A stretch of 64,000 bases of DNA from Phyto melanocephala (GCA_941918925.1 OW799235.1:33469201-33533200), one strand, 5' to 3'. Positions 46,508-59,051 are shown, counted from the first letter of the stretch. Translations and numbers: made by a program. Notes: generated from the letters alone by a model not told the origin.

Positions 46508-48984
46508 TATAATAACAAAATTTTTAGCATCGTATTGTTGGCAGCATGCGATACTAAATACACATTTATAGCTAAAAGTGTAAAAGTGAAACCTTTCATT
46601 TAATAAATAACATTTCAGATGACAAATTTTTAACAGCTTTTCCAGTTCTGAATCCACTAAATGTATTTTAACCCTTAAAAGATAACTATTAAAATTGTGT
46701 ATTATTCAAAATTAGCTCTTATTAAAGCTTTGTGATCTACATAAAGGATTTTCTAAAAGGGACTTGTCATTGAACTTGTACTGTGAACACCAGTTACAGA
46801 ATAGTCAAATTCAAAATATTTCATAAAAACAATATTTTCATTATATTTTTATCCATTTCGAAAAGTTTATAAATCATTAAAATTTTATTACCAAAATTCC
46901 GAGACTACGGAAGGAATTTTATCAGAAAATTATCTTTCACAATTAAGCGCATTTTTAGCTAATCGGCGTCAGGTGAAAGAAACACAACTTCAACCACAAA
47001 AAATCCTAAATAAAGTTTTTTATAAAAAATTCTAAAAGTAAGAATATTTAAACTTTAAATAAAAAATTATCCCGTTTGCCCATTTCACCCCTTTTGCCCA
47101 ACGTTTACACAATAAAAGCAAAATAAATATTAGTCATAAATAATTTAAAAATTAACATAAACAAATGAAAAAACTTTGTGACATGTCATTTTGACAGGTT
47201 TAAACAAAAAATTGCCAGGCACAATAGAGCATACTGTGCGCCCTATAATAAGTTTTTTTTTTTTCTAAATCCCACAATAATGTTACAAGGTACATAGTCT
47301 GGTCTACTTAGCGTAGAGAAAAATCAAAAAGTTCAAAGCAACGCAAAATGGATAAATGAGGTTAGAAAATAAACTTTATACTCAAATGGAATAAAAAATA
47401 AACCGCAATATAAATGAGATTTCAATTTGTACAAACAAAAAACACAAGTGATGATTTAACACACCCGCTGGGAATACAAATAGAAACAAACCAAATCCAA
47501 AGGTACCTATGACAAATAGATTGAAAAAAATGTCATTTGAAAAACTTGTAAGTAATTTGTTTAACTGAATGTCAAGCAGATAACCAGGCATAATAATAAC
47601 GGGGTGACAAAAGGGTATGGTCTCAACTTTTTCCAATGTTCTTATCAAATGGACAAAAAGTAATAATAAAATTGTGAGAAGGTGATTTAAGACATACATT
47701 TTCTAAATTTTTTTAAAAAGGGGACATACAATGATACATACATAAATATTATTATTTTTGAATGTATTTTAAAAGACTTCAAGATTTTGTTTTCCAATTT
47801 GTATATTTATTTATGTTATTTAAGATCAATTACATAATTTGTTCAAAACAACAAATACGTTTATGGTTTTGTGGGCTGTAGTGATGACACGTGACCAAAC
47901 ACGTGTCCCATGACCACGTACATACATGCAATCAAAACACTTGCCTTTCTATGCTTTAAATGCTTTTGTCGTCTCCCTTATTCATAGATTTAAACATTCA
48001 AAACGAACTTTTATTACAAAAACAAAATGATGAGCCCTTAATTAAGGCTCAACCCTACAAAATCAGAATAATCATCACCAAAATCTCATTCGAACAAATC
48101 TATATTGTACGTATCCAATTAAGAATGACTTCAACGCAGATTTTTGCAGTGGTTCTCAATATAATTATCTGAGTTTAATATTGGAGTTATTCAAAAAAAT
48201 CCATTGTATTACATACATGTTGTCACAATTAGTTGGTTTCGCTAATTTGGTATCTTAAATGCTAGAAACACAATTGCGGCGAACGAAGGATACATGGCCG
48301 CGAATGTTCGTCCTTTATGTATATGAAAATGTGCAAAATCATGATGACGGCCGAAATTCGCCTTGCGCGGCGAACTCTGCAACACATTTATTTATATTTC
48401 TTACGTCAGCGAACAACGAACAAATAAGTGAAAACCATGTTTGGTTTTTTATGATCAAGTATTTTAGTAAATAAAATTACTTTTTCCTTTATAATTGTTT
48501 TATTTCTATTTTATAGCATTTAAATTTTTTATTTTGGTAATATGGTAACACTATTCATGTTTGAAAAAAAAAATTTACTTTAAGAAAAAAAATTTGTTTT
48601 ATTTTGATGAGTTTTACAAAAATTGATATTCTTTGATTTATTTTGCACAAACAGAAAACATCTTGATCAATTATGACACCAGCAATAATTTCGATGTTAT
48701 TGTGTTTTTTATCACAAATTTACACATTGAATTTTTACCAAGGAATTCGTCGTTCGTGCTAGTTGTGTTGTCAGCACAAAGCCAACTCCAAAAAAATGAT
48801 AGAGAATATATTCATACCACATTAAATATATACTGTAAAATTCCATCTGCGGAAATCACAACAAAAATTGAACAACAAAATCAATGAAATGTGTCTTATA
48901 CAACAGCGGAAAAAAATATTCATTAAGCATCAAACCAAATGTAATACATAGCTCCTAAACGTATTGCCCTTCCTACCTGAAATC
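46508..48984. other. AT-rich DNA, no recognised gene
   Basis: An ORF at 47382-47699 (minus, 105 codons) is almost entirely hydrophobic and low in complexity. ORFs at 47960-48172, 48259-48474 and 48633-48887 have no motif. The 48250-48400 block is GC-richer (GCGGCGAACGAAGG, CCTTGCGCGGCG) but unassigned. Confidence 0.4.
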
Positions 48985-49140
48985 GTTTAACACATTACGA
49001 AAAGAGTTATTTTTGAGTAAAATTTGCGAAAATGTACACGGTACAGTATTTTCTTTGATCTTTTTCCAATTTAACATTAAAGCAAATATGTGAACGATGC
49101 TAAAATGCCATGAGTTTGACTTTTTGGTCATGGAACAATA
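48985..49140. repeat. possible distant DINE-B-like fragment
   Basis: The order AAGAGTTATTTTTGAG, GCGAAAATGTACACGGTACA, then ACGATGCTAAAATGCC and GACTTTTTGGTCATGG parallels the DINE-B segment (AAGAGTTATAGAT, ACGAAAATTTATACCGCACA, ACGATTCTGAAATTTTGC, GGCTTTTTGGTC). Strongly diverged. Confidence 0.3.
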
Positions 49141-49379
49141 TACAATATATTTCAATCACACAATTAAAGTTTAAAATGATGAAAATTTCGCGATCACAGT
49201 TCGCAAAGGCAATGCCTTTTGTAGGTCATTTGGAACTGGCGGAAAGACTTGAGTTATGAGTGAAAAATTACTGATGTGAATAATGAACTCGCGCAAGTTG
49301 CTCAAGAACAACTGAGAATAATGCTGTTGTAACTTTTATTATTAATGAAAACTTAGGTCCATTTCTCGTTGATATTTTA

Positions 49380-49769
49380 TGTTGGGCATTATGCAAAAGA
49401 TATTACATCGTATTTTGCAAAAAGATTTAGTCTTCAGACTTTTAAAGTTCATTTAATACAAGAACTCAAGCCTAAGTACCGACCATCAAGAACGTCGTGA
49501 CTTTGCTAATTGTGTCCTAAAAAGGCAGAAAACTGATTCGATGATAATCTAAAGTGATGTGGCTCATTTTCACCTCGGAAGCTACGTTATCAAGCAGATT
49601 TGAGGCTCATTATACCTAATAATTATTGTTAAAAAGCCTTTCCATCCTCAACTTGTGACTGTTTGGTGCAGGTTTTTGGTATGGCGGTATCATTGGAGTT
49701 TACTTTTTCGAAAATAAGTCCGGATCAACTGTGGATGGTAAATGGGTTGCGCTATCGCACGATGATTAA
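49380..49769 (+). pseudogene. mariner transposase remnant, 5' part of a split copy
   Basis: Frames give LHRILQKDLVFRLLKF, HQERRDFANCVLKRQ, SDVAHFHLGSYVIKQI, HPQLVTVWCGFWYGGIIGVY, FFENKSGSTV and VNGLRYRTMIN, where the frame is cut by another element. It resumes at 51972. It includes the first catalytic Asp (SDVAHF). Several stops. Tc1/mariner superfamily. Confidence 0.8.
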
Positions 49770-51971
49770 TAACACAGGCCAACACTCAATTTGCTTCTTT
49801 GAATTTATTAACTGATTCTAGTTAATTTGGGTGCGCTGAATTTAAATCAGTAATCAGTTTGTCTCTATCAGCTCTAGTTTTCATGATATAACTTTTCCAT
49901 AGGAATTTAAAAACAAAACAAAGAAGTAAAACTGTTTCATACAGATTTATTAAAATAAAAAATTTCTCACAAAGCATTAAAATATAATTGTAACTACAGA
50001 ATGTAAAGCTTCTTTTAAGAGACAATCTGGAATGAACAGCCATCATATGTGTATCCCACCTTCCCTGGTACTGATTCCGCATAATTTTGATATTTTGGTG
50101 AAACCTTTCTCCTTGTTCTTTGCTTTAATTACCCAAAATTTTGGGAAATCGGTCCAAGTGACTGTGCAAATAATGGATTTTAATACTCATGTTGCAGCCA
50201 AGGTCTTTGAACTTATCTAGCATATTCTCCACTTATTGAACATAATTAGGAGCTTTATTATTCCCAATAAATTTTTTATAACTTGCACGAATGAAGTCCA
50301 CGCATTTCGTTCAGTTTCGGTCATTGACTTATCAAAATCGTTGTCATTCATAAACTGCCTTATTTAGGGACCGTCAAAAACTCCTGCTCTAATCTTATCT
50401 CTACTTAGATTAGGCATTTTGCTGCAAATATATGCAAAACATTCTCCATCGTGATTAAGAGCCTTAACAAACTGCTTCATGAGTTCTAATTTGATGTGCA
50501 ACGGTGGTAGGACGATATTTTCACGTGCAACTAAAGCTTCATTTAGAATATTTTTATCGCCAACAATCATTTTTTCTCTCGTAGGCCAATATTTTTGCCG
50601 CCAATGTTGTTGGTTGGATCTACTATACCAGAGACACACAAATCAAGGGTATTTAGTATAACCACTCTGTTGTCCAAGAAGAAAATTTATCATTTTAACA
50701 TCAACACAAATGATCCATTGGTGGTCTTGGTATTTTATTTTTTGTCATCACTAATGCAATGTTGTTATATTCTTCTTTCATTGTTGTGGAGTGCACAATT
50801 GGAATTGATGCATACACATTGCCATTGTGCAATAAGACGCACTTCAAACTTCTCTTGGAACTGTCCACGAAGAGGCGCCAATCGCTAGGTAGATACTTGG
50901 ATAGCCCCATTTCCTGCATAAGACCATTTACATTATTACAAAACACCAGATTGTCTTCCTTAGTAAAAAATTAAAAAAAAAAAGCCTTATCCCTAGTGCG
51001 GTAATAAGTTATTTTTGTTCCACGTTCTAGCAAATTCTTAACATTTAACCTCGAAGCTAACACTTCAGACGCTTCTTTTGATAAGGCCAAATCTCGAATT
51101 AAGTTATTCAACTCGCATTGATTCAAACGTTGAGGAATAGTTTCTGTGTCTTCGAAAATACTGTCACAATCGGTTAGATCATTAGCGGAATTATGTTCAA
51201 ACTCCGAACTCAGCTTTGAAGAATCATTCAGTTTTGGAGTGGGAACATCTTCGGAATGGGGAATTGGACGGCGCGCTGACGGTAAATCTGGATACTGCCA
51301 TTTATTTCGATTTTTCCTATTAATACCAGCAATACTTACTAAACAGAAGTAACAGTCGTCCAAATGATTTCTGGACTCTCTCCGAACCATCGGCACACCA
51401 AACTTAAACCTATTTCGTTTTCCTTGAGTCCACTGTCGCAAATTTACACAGCAAGTATTGCATACAATGTGTGGGCCCAGCTTTTATCTTGGTCACCAAG
51501 ATCAACTCCAAAGTGAGCTAAATACTATTTTTTAAAGGTGTATTCTCCACAAATATAACAAAATGTGTCAGCGTTATTTTTACAATATCTTCTATTGGAA
51601 TTCTTTTTTATTTAGATCAACACTTTTTTAATAAACTTTTCCAACTGCAAACTGCTTCTTACAAGCAACTAACTTCCGATATGCATTTGGAGTGCAAAAA
51701 GAAAAAATAACGCTCTGAATAATATTACACAAATAAAATTCCCGTTAATCAGCTAGCAATTACACAAAAAATAATATTTTCGGAAAACTGACAAACTAAT
51801 ATGTACCCTCCTCACTTACAGTGGAAGGTATAAAAAAGCTATATCGTGAAAACTAGAGCCGATAGAGACAAACTGATTACAGATTTGAATTCAGCGCAAC
51901 CAAATTAACTAGAATCAGTTGATAAATTCAAAGAAGCAAAAATCTTTTTTAATTTTGTCGGGCTGTGTTAT
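49770..51971. mobile_element. DNA transposon with about 100-bp inverted repeats, inside a mariner
   Basis: The left end reads TAACACAGGCCAACA, then TTTGCTTCTTTGAATTTATT, AACTGATTCTAGTTAATTTG and GTCTCTATCAGCTCTAGTTT to about 49893. The right end (from about 51833 to 51971) is the reverse complement with a few changes. It interrupts a mariner gene precisely between RYRTMIN and WPKYENIHVSD. No exact target duplication could be fixed (left flank TTAA, right flank TTTT). It carries a broken minus-strand gene of about 1.65 kb, so it is a decayed near-complete autonomous element of unassigned superfamily. Confidence 0.85.
49960..51610 (-). pseudogene. broken transposon gene with cysteine-rich N-terminus
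   Basis: Reading leftward: CKNNADTFCYICGEYTFKK, a stop, YLAHFGVDLGDQDKSWAPHI, VCNTCCVNLRQWTQGKR, P-x-VRRESRNHLDDCYFC, YPDLPSARRPIPHSE, SKEASEVLASRLNVKNLL, TKITYYRTRDK, VFCNNVNGLMQEMGL, DWRLFVDSSKRSLKCVLLHN, HSTTMKEEYNN, VDVKMINFLLGQQSGYTKYP, WYSRSNQQHW, PPLHIKLELMKQFVKAL, and YQGRWDTHMM near the end. I recognise this as a protein family repeated in many arthropod genomes but cannot name its class. DSSK and VDVK with later PPLHIK could be parts of a DDE-type core; that is inference. A few stops and frameshifts break it. The N-terminal domain resembles the intact ORF at 19764-20231. Confidence 0.75.
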
Positions 51972-52285
51972 TTTGCATGGCCTAAATATGAAAATATTCA
52001 TGTGAGTGATATTTAATTTTAATAAGATGGCGTTCAATAAAAAACCATCGCTCTTAAAGTTTCTTAACCATGTGATGCTCACAATCAACCAACAATATCT
52101 TATAATTTAGAACCTTTAGACCTTTTTCTTTGGGCTGCATGAAGTACTAGGTCTATGCCAATATCCCACATTCGTTTCAATAACTCAAAGATGGAATTCG
52201 TGAAGTTATCACGGGCATACAGCTGCAGATATTCGTACATTTGATGGAAAAATACATGAAAAGAATAAAGTCCTTCATGCTTTTA
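51972..52285 (+). pseudogene. mariner transposase remnant, 3' part of a split copy
   Basis: It continues the copy cut at 49769: WPKYENIHVSDI, then a gap, a degenerate region aligned with the third catalytic motif (NLEPLDLFLWA at about 52108-52140), and a C-terminal segment with VKLSRAYSCRYS-like reading. It joins in order and orientation with the part before 49770. It is followed within a few bases by a DINE-A copy. Confidence 0.65.
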
Positions 52286-52286
52286 T

Positions 52287-53127
52287 TATACCCTTCACAC
52301 AGTGAAAAAGGGTATATATAGGTTTGTCATTCCGTGTGAAATTTCTACAATTTTCATTTCCGACCCCATAAAGTATATATTTTCTGAAAGCTTATGAATA
52401 GGGAAGTCGATTAAGCTCTGTCAGTCTGTCCGTCTGTCCGTCTGACCGTCTGTCCGTGTGTATGTTGAAATCAACTTTTTGAAGCCCCCCGACATCACTT
52501 GGACCCGGGTGAGGTATTAAAATATCAGAAATATTCGGGAGTATATCGCTATTGAAAATCAGAAACATCGGTACATAAACAACTGAGATATGAGCAAAAA
52601 CCCACGACCACCTCGATTTTTTTTTCACAAAAACAACATTACAACAACAACATACATACATACAAACTTGTATATTGGCTAAAGTAAACGTGGGATCGAA
52701 TCCCAGCTGAGCCAAAAAAAAAATTTTTTTATATTTAAAAAATTTTTTTTTTTAATTTTTTTTTTATTTTTTATTTAATATATTATTTATATATTTATTA
52801 TTTTTTTTTTTTAATTTTTTTTTTTTATTTTTTTTTGTTTTATATTAATTAAATATATTTTAATTATTTTTTTTAATTTTTTTTTTAATTTTTTTTAAAA
52901 TTTTTTTTTAAAAATTTTTTTTTTAATTTTTTTTTTATTTTTTTTTTTAACATACATACGTAAATTTATAATTTTACAATGGGATGTTTTTTATATATGT
53001 ATATTTTTTATATGTATGTACGTATTTCATATGAGATGAATGGTGATACAAACTACTGTTATTGCATGACTACACGTTGTGAAGGGTATATAAGATTCGG
53101 CACGGCCGAATATAGCGCTCTTACTTG
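52287..53127 (+). mobile_element. DINE-A copy 4
   Basis: It starts TATACCCTTCACACAGTGAA and ends ACGTTGTGAAGGGTATATAA, hairpin ATTCGGCACGGCCGAAT and CTCTTACTTG at 53127. The interior has CCGTCTGTCCGTCTGACCG, CCCCCCGACATCACTTGG and an A/T tract (52720-52945). It is complete, and close in sequence to copies 1 and 5, so relatively young. An ORF at 52392-52715 (minus) is shared with those copies but is probably not a gene. Confidence 0.9.
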
Positions 53128-53336
53128 TTTTTTTTCTTTATAGTTTTATGACGTGCCCACCTCTTTACACAGAGAAAACAGTAACCGTAGTGAGCACCAA
53201 CATTGTTGTTGTTGTATTTACCGAACTTCGTTTCTAATATAAATATGTAGTCATCCACAATAAAAATGTTTATAGCCACAAAAGAAAACTTCGATTGAAA
53301 GTACTGAAACATTCGATTGGCAATGAATTTAATTAT

Positions 53337-54190
53337 TATACCCTTCACACAGTGAAAAAGGGTATATATATGTAGGTTTGTCATTCCGTGTGAAATTTCT
53401 ACAATTTTCATTTCCGACCCCATAAAGTATATATATTCTGAAAGCTTACGAATAGGGGAGTCGATTAAGCTCTGTCAGTCTGTCCGTCTGACCGTCTGAC
53501 CGTGTGTATGTTGAAATCAACTTTTTGAAGCCCCCCGACATAGGTTGGACCCGGGTAAGGTATTAGAATATCAGAAATATTCGGGAGTAGATCGGTATTG
53601 AAAATCAGAAACATCGGTTCATAAACAACTGAGATATGAGCAAAAACCCACGACCACCTCGATTTTTTTTTCACAAAAACAACATTACAACAACATACAT
53701 ACATACAAACGTGTATACTGGTTGGAGAAAACGTGGCATCGAATCCCAGCTGAGCCAAAAATTTTTTTTTTAATTTTTTTTATATTTTTTTTTTATTTTT
53801 TATTTAATATATTATATATATTTTTATTATTATTTTTTTAAAATTTTTTTTTTAATTTTTTTTATATTTTTTTTTTATTTTTTATTTAATATATTATATA
53901 TATTTTTATTATTATTTTTTTTAAATTTTTTTTTTAATTTTTTTTTGTTTTATATATATTATATACATAATAATTTTTTTTTTAAATTTTTTTTTAAATT
54001 TTTTTTTAATTTTTTTTTTGTTTTTTTAACATACATACGTGAATTTATAATTTTACAATGGGACATTTTCATATATATATGTACGTATTTCATATGGGAT
54101 GAATGGTGACACAAACCACTGTTATTGCATGACTACACGTTGTGAAGGGTATATAAGATTCGGCACGGCCGAATATAGCGCTCTTGCTTG
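53337..54190 (+). mobile_element. DINE-A copy 5
   Basis: Start and end are as in copy 4 (ending CTCTTGCTTG). The A/T tract (53760-54020) is internally duplicated, with ATTTAATATATTATATATAT recurring about 100 bp apart. Only about 210 bp separate it from copy 4, and both have the same orientation. Confidence 0.9.
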
Positions 54191-56316
54191 TTTTTTTTCC
54201 GAGTGTACAATTCAATAAACTTTTCTATTATAGTGGTAATTATAAAAAAAAAATTGGGTACTATCTTTCCTGTTCGGTTTTGGAACTATGATTAAGCACA
54301 ACTATTAATAAATGCAAAATTGCAAAAATAAATCCTTGATTATATCCCTTTTCAAAAAATTTCACAGCTTTTATTCGGTTCGATTTATTCTATTTTCATT
54401 TTTAATTTCTGACAAGACTCTGTTAAGGCAATAATAATAAAGAAATACTTTTACAAATATTTTAGCCAGTCATACCTACATACATAAGTATATAAAATGA
54501 AAATTTTATTACTTTGCCACAATATGCCACGATCTTTTCTTTTTATAAAATTAAAAAATTTTATAAATATTTCTATGGCAATAAGGAAAAACTGCTTATG
54601 TCTGTTATTATCGTTTTTACAGTTTTTTAGTTGGTTTTTAAAAGCTGATTGCCTTTAAAATAAGGACTATTACATGAATTCCGCTCTGTATTAATTAAAA
54701 ATAAAAAGGATTTCGTATAATTAATTAAGTATATACAATAAGTTATTAAATAAAATTATATTTATTGTTCAAAAAATATAGGCAATAAGTTTTTACGCTT
54801 AACTTATTATAAAGTTGTCCAAAATAGTTGAAAATTCGACAGACGATAGTTTTATTTATTTATATATTTAATTCAATCAACATAAAAATATACAGTTGAA
54901 CAATATTTTTTCAAAGAAAACCCAAAATTACATGAACAAAAAAAAAGACAAAAACATCATTAGATACAAGCATTTGAATTTAGAATCCTTATCAGCTTTT
55001 CTCTAGTTACAGCAACATTATCCGAAAAGTCGATGTGTGCATAGAACTTATTTACTTATTGGGAATCGCTGACTTAAGCAACTGATTCGTGTGATTGAAT
55101 AACTATACGCGGTGAATCCTGTGTTGTCCCTGTTGTTATTGTTGATATTGTGTGTAAAATGCATGTAATCACAACAACATTAATAATAAAATTACCATTA
55201 AACATTAAATTGTAGTGGCTGATGTAAAAGCTGCAGCCTCCTCCTCTTTATACTTGTGTTTCCTCCTGTTTTTACTCATCCATCTCTCGAACCATTCCTT
55301 TAAGCGGCAGAGGCCATACGTCTTTCTGACACAATTGTTGGCAAGTTGAGTTTAACATAATTACATTTCGCATAAATGCGAGTGTCAGAGCGCGTATATG
55401 TTTATATTAATGCCACATTATGAAATAATGCAATGCAACAATAATGGAAACACTTTGCCGATATTTGTTGTCACTTGGGTATTGACAACACAGTTGTGGT
55501 TTTCGTTACCATTTTGTTTGTTGGCCGTTTCACTTTAACACACCCCCAGGTTGTCACGTGCCTTCATCATCACATCACTCATTCGGTTGTTGTCAGTGAG
55601 AGTGTGTGTGTGTGTGAGAGCGTCAGGAAGTTATGAGCAAAATAAAGGATCATAATTTGACTTCCCACAGTTTTAGCATGTGTGTGTGTGTTTTTTTTTA
55701 ATAGTTTTCTTCTTGTAATTTTAAATTATGTTTGTACACACATTGAGATTAAATGATTACAGAAATACACGAATGACTTTTTTAAATTATTAACATTGAT
55801 AGCATACCCAGGGCATTTGTTGTTATAGACTTGGGTAAAAATATATTTGTTATGCATACTGACTGTATTTAGAAACTTTATAGTTTAGACCACACTTTAT
55901 AAAGTGTGGGATTATTATTTAGCATATTTTAAGCATTAAGTGATGTTTTTCAAGATTTTAATCTGTAGCAGTAGATAATTTTTAAAAATGGATTTGAATT
56001 CGGTAATAAACATTGTCAAAGTTTATTAGAGAAGGCAACCTTTGTATGCCATCTTTAAAAAAAATGTTAAAATTTTTTCTTTATTTCAAAATGCTGAAAA
56101 AAAAAATCAAATTTAAAAATTGTTTGGAGCGATTTTTTAGAATGCTTAATGTTTGTTCAATGACAAGGTACTCTCGAAATTAGATCATCAGTGCGTTTTG
56201 TCGTAATATTATTGTACAAAAGGATTTTTATGGTGCTGGCTCCATCTATCTTCTTTTTATATATGTATATTGCATATTTTGATAAAATAAAAATGTTTGT
56301 ATATAAATATGTGTAC
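54191..56316. other. low-repeat non-coding DNA
   Basis: No transposon signature or ORF. The block 55000-55700 is the least AT-biased and most complex non-repeat stretch in the window, with (GT)n near 55600-55614 and 55680-55690. It is a candidate for unique host intron or intergenic DNA, possibly regulatory. Confidence 0.4.
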
Positions 56317-56380
56317 ATGAAAAGAAAAACCATGGTTACGATATGATCGCGATGGTCATATTACGATTAAAGCCGAAAAC
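56317..56380. mobile_element. MITE-C end fragment
   Basis: CATGAAAAGAAAAACCATGG, TTACGATATGATCGCGATGG and TCATATTACG resemble a MITE-C terminus joined to the family's central TGATCATGGTTACGACATGA sequence. It ends where a mariner begins. Confidence 0.45.
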
Positions 56381-56394
56381 CGTACTTGAAGTAA

Positions 56395-57243
56395 TTCATT
56401 CAAGTAAAGGATTTTTCAAAAGGCACGCTACAAAAGTTGATCGAAAGGGACAGCAAACGACGCCATATTTTTTGCCGCTCTTTTGATATTTCTCTTCAGT
56501 AAGGTTTGAAATTTCATGATGGAAAGATATACGAGCTAACAACGAGTCGAAATAATTAAAATTTACTACCGGAATTCGGAGTAAGTGGCCTCAACGTTAA
56601 GAGCGCTTCGTCTAATTTATGGTCGTCATAATCGTCCTACCAGATCAACAATTGAGCGTCTAGTGGAAAAATTTGAATCTACAGGCAAAAGAAAGAAGTG
56701 CCCGTAGTGTCGAGAATATTGCTACGGCTGAGGCTTCGGTTGAAGAAAGCCCAAATGTGTCTCTCACACATCGTTCTCAAGCGTTGGGCATCTCTGTGAC
56801 GTCGTTGTGGCGAATTTCGCGAAAAGATCTTGGCCTACATCCTTACAAGATCAAATTAACACAAGAACTGAAGCCGCTTGACCACCAGAAGCGTCGTATG
56901 TTAGTGAATTGGGCTGCGAAACAACTTGAAAATGATTCGGATTTTCATCGAAAAACCATCTTTAGCGATGAGAACGATTTCTGACTGAATGGCTTCGTCA
57001 ATAAGCAAAATATGCATTATTGGTCAGACAGCAATTCACACGTACTCCATGAGTCATAATTTCATCCCGAAAAAATTACGGTTTAGTGCGGTTTGTGGGC
57101 CGGCGGCGTCATTGTGCCGTACTTCTTCCGTGATGATCAAGACCGGCACGTTACTGTAAATGGGAATCGCTACCGTTCAATGATAACAGAATATTTTTGG
57201 CCCCAATTGGATGATATGAACTTGGAGGACATGTGGTTATCAT
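56395..57243 (+). mobile_element. mariner element, 3' truncated
   Basis: A 5' leader (about 56395-56515) precedes the transposase frame. The coding sequence stops at ACATGTGG, where MITE-C-like sequence begins. The 3' terminus is missing and the 5' terminal repeat is not clearly defined. Confidence 0.65.
56516..57243 (+). pseudogene. mariner transposase, N-terminal two-thirds
   Basis: It begins ATGATGGAAAGATATACG: MMERYTS, a stop, QRVEIIKIYYRNS, LRALRLIYGRHNRPTRSTIE and RLVEKFESTG (paired helix-turn-helix region), then ARSVENIATAEASVEESPN, RSQALGISVTSLWRISRKDL, YKIKLTQELKPLDHQKRR, IFSDENDF (first catalytic Asp), a stop, LNGFVNKQN, LWAGGVIVPYFFRDD, VTVNGNRYRSMITEYFWPQL and LEDMW, where it ends just before the QQDGAT motif. 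A 103-codon stretch (56673-56984) is open. Stops, one frame change and loss of the C-terminal third make it inactive. It is the best-preserved N-terminal region of the mariners here. Confidence 0.85.
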
Positions 57244-57920
57244 AACCAAAGAGCAAAATACTGTGATTGAATTGTATGATTGTAGTTAAAACATATAATG
57301 GCTGTTAGTTATTATTGTTATTTTTAATTAAAGTATCGTGCAAATTTATTATATATGACTAAAAATTAAATGGACATTCTTTGCTCGCTTCTAAAACAAA
57401 TTATTACTTTTTTTTACTATTTGTTATATTGACTGTACTCACCTTTACAATTACAAATTTGTACAAATATTGTTTTACATTTGATTGTTTTTTATTATTC
57501 TTTAAATTTAAAAAAAAAGTTTTTGTTTTTGTTGAAGTTTTAAAATAATAAAATTTATTGAACAAGAAGAAGAGCAGTTGAAAACAAATTATAATTATTA
57601 AAAATTCATAACTTGATTGCTTTGTAATCATACTGCCGTTTCACTTATCATTTAATGGTTGTTTGTAATTTTAAATGATTTTGAAAATTATGTTATTTTT
57701 GCCAAGACATCATATTATTTTTGTCGTTATAATTTTGTAAATTATACTATTTTCAAAGGACAACCATATCAAATATTTTACGAAGAAAAAACATAAAATG
57801 ATAAAACTAAAAAAAAGCTTGATTATCGTGACAAAATAAGTGGTTAAAGGAAATAAAAATAACTATTACTTGTTTTCGACAACCAAATGTCGAAAACATG
57901 GTTTTCTTTACTTGTAGAAT
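57244..57920. mobile_element. MITE-C copy, partly degraded
   Basis: It starts GGTTATCATAACCAAAGAGC, AAAATACTGTGATTG, with TGATTGTAGTTAAAACATAT and GGACATTCTTTGCTCGC. The right side has ATGTCGAAAACATGGTTTTC followed by TTTACTTG. It lies directly against the truncated mariner. Confidence 0.55.
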
Positions 57921-59051
57921 TCTATAATAATAAACAAAAATTAAAATTTATTCGTATTTCTGCAATGAAATAGATAGCAGAAGAAGAAACAGATCGTTAA
58001 GCCATACGTATTCTTTCGAATCAAATATTCAATTTGCGTTGAAAAATATTTTTATTGCAATTATTTTAATAATTAAGCATTGGCTATACATTAAAATTCT
58101 GAAATAAAATTCTGTTTAGCTACAACCATAAAATAATATTACCGCAACTAAACCTTAAGATTGCAAAAGATTCTATTTACTATAACTGCAACTTTTTCTG
58201 TCTCAAGAAGAAAATTTGCTTTATAGCTGAGCATAATTTTGGGCAAAAGCTTAAAACAGGGTTAAACAAAAGTCACTATGGTGCTAAAAAATGAATAACT
58301 TTTTCGTTTATAAGATTATTGTTTTCTTTTCATTTTTTTCTTAGATTATAAAATATACAAAATTTAAATTTGATCACTTAGTGTGGAAAAGTCACCTAAA
58401 TGGCTCTCGGTGTCATTTTCGCAACGATGTGCTCGCCCTACAGCATTTTCCATAACAACTTTTAAAATTTGTAGCTGTAGTGCTTTTATTACAGCAGCAG
58501 TTGTTGACGACAGAGATAATATTCGCTCATGCCTAGTCTATATTAAAGAATTCATAAGGGAGTTCTACGTTAAAAATCATTGCTGATTTTTATCTATTAT
58601 ATGTGATACACCGATTTTTAAGTGAAATAAATTCTTATAAGCGGATCTAATATTATTGCTATAGACTTCAAGGAATATTTTTCTAAAAGACCCAGCCATT
58701 CAGAAAATAATGTTTCAAGTTTATTTCCAATCTAATGAATTGAGGTCTATTTTCAAGTATCGTCAGGTAAATTCGTTACTCGAAATCACGAAATTAATAC
58801 CCCTTATATTTTCACTGGGTATTTAAAACAAAAGTTCTTTTTATATGTAATGGGAAAGTTACGTGATGTATTACAAATATGGAACACAAAATAAGAAACT
58901 TAATCAAAAATAATTGGATTCGAAACATTAAATAACAAATATATTTAAATAAAAAAATCAATACATTGATGGTTCGACAAAAAAATATAGACGATCGATG
59001 TTAAAAAAAGAATCATATTTTTACCCAACCGCAATTTATCTCCACAACTTA
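57921..59051. other. AT-rich DNA, no recognised gene
   Basis: A 67-codon ORF at 58383-58586 has no motif. No repeat ends were seen. Confidence 0.45.

Noticed and set aside
47382..47699. Hydrophobic 105-codon ORF
   Set aside because: It consists mostly of Leu, Ile and Phe runs expected from T-rich DNA. No family motif and no supporting neighbour.
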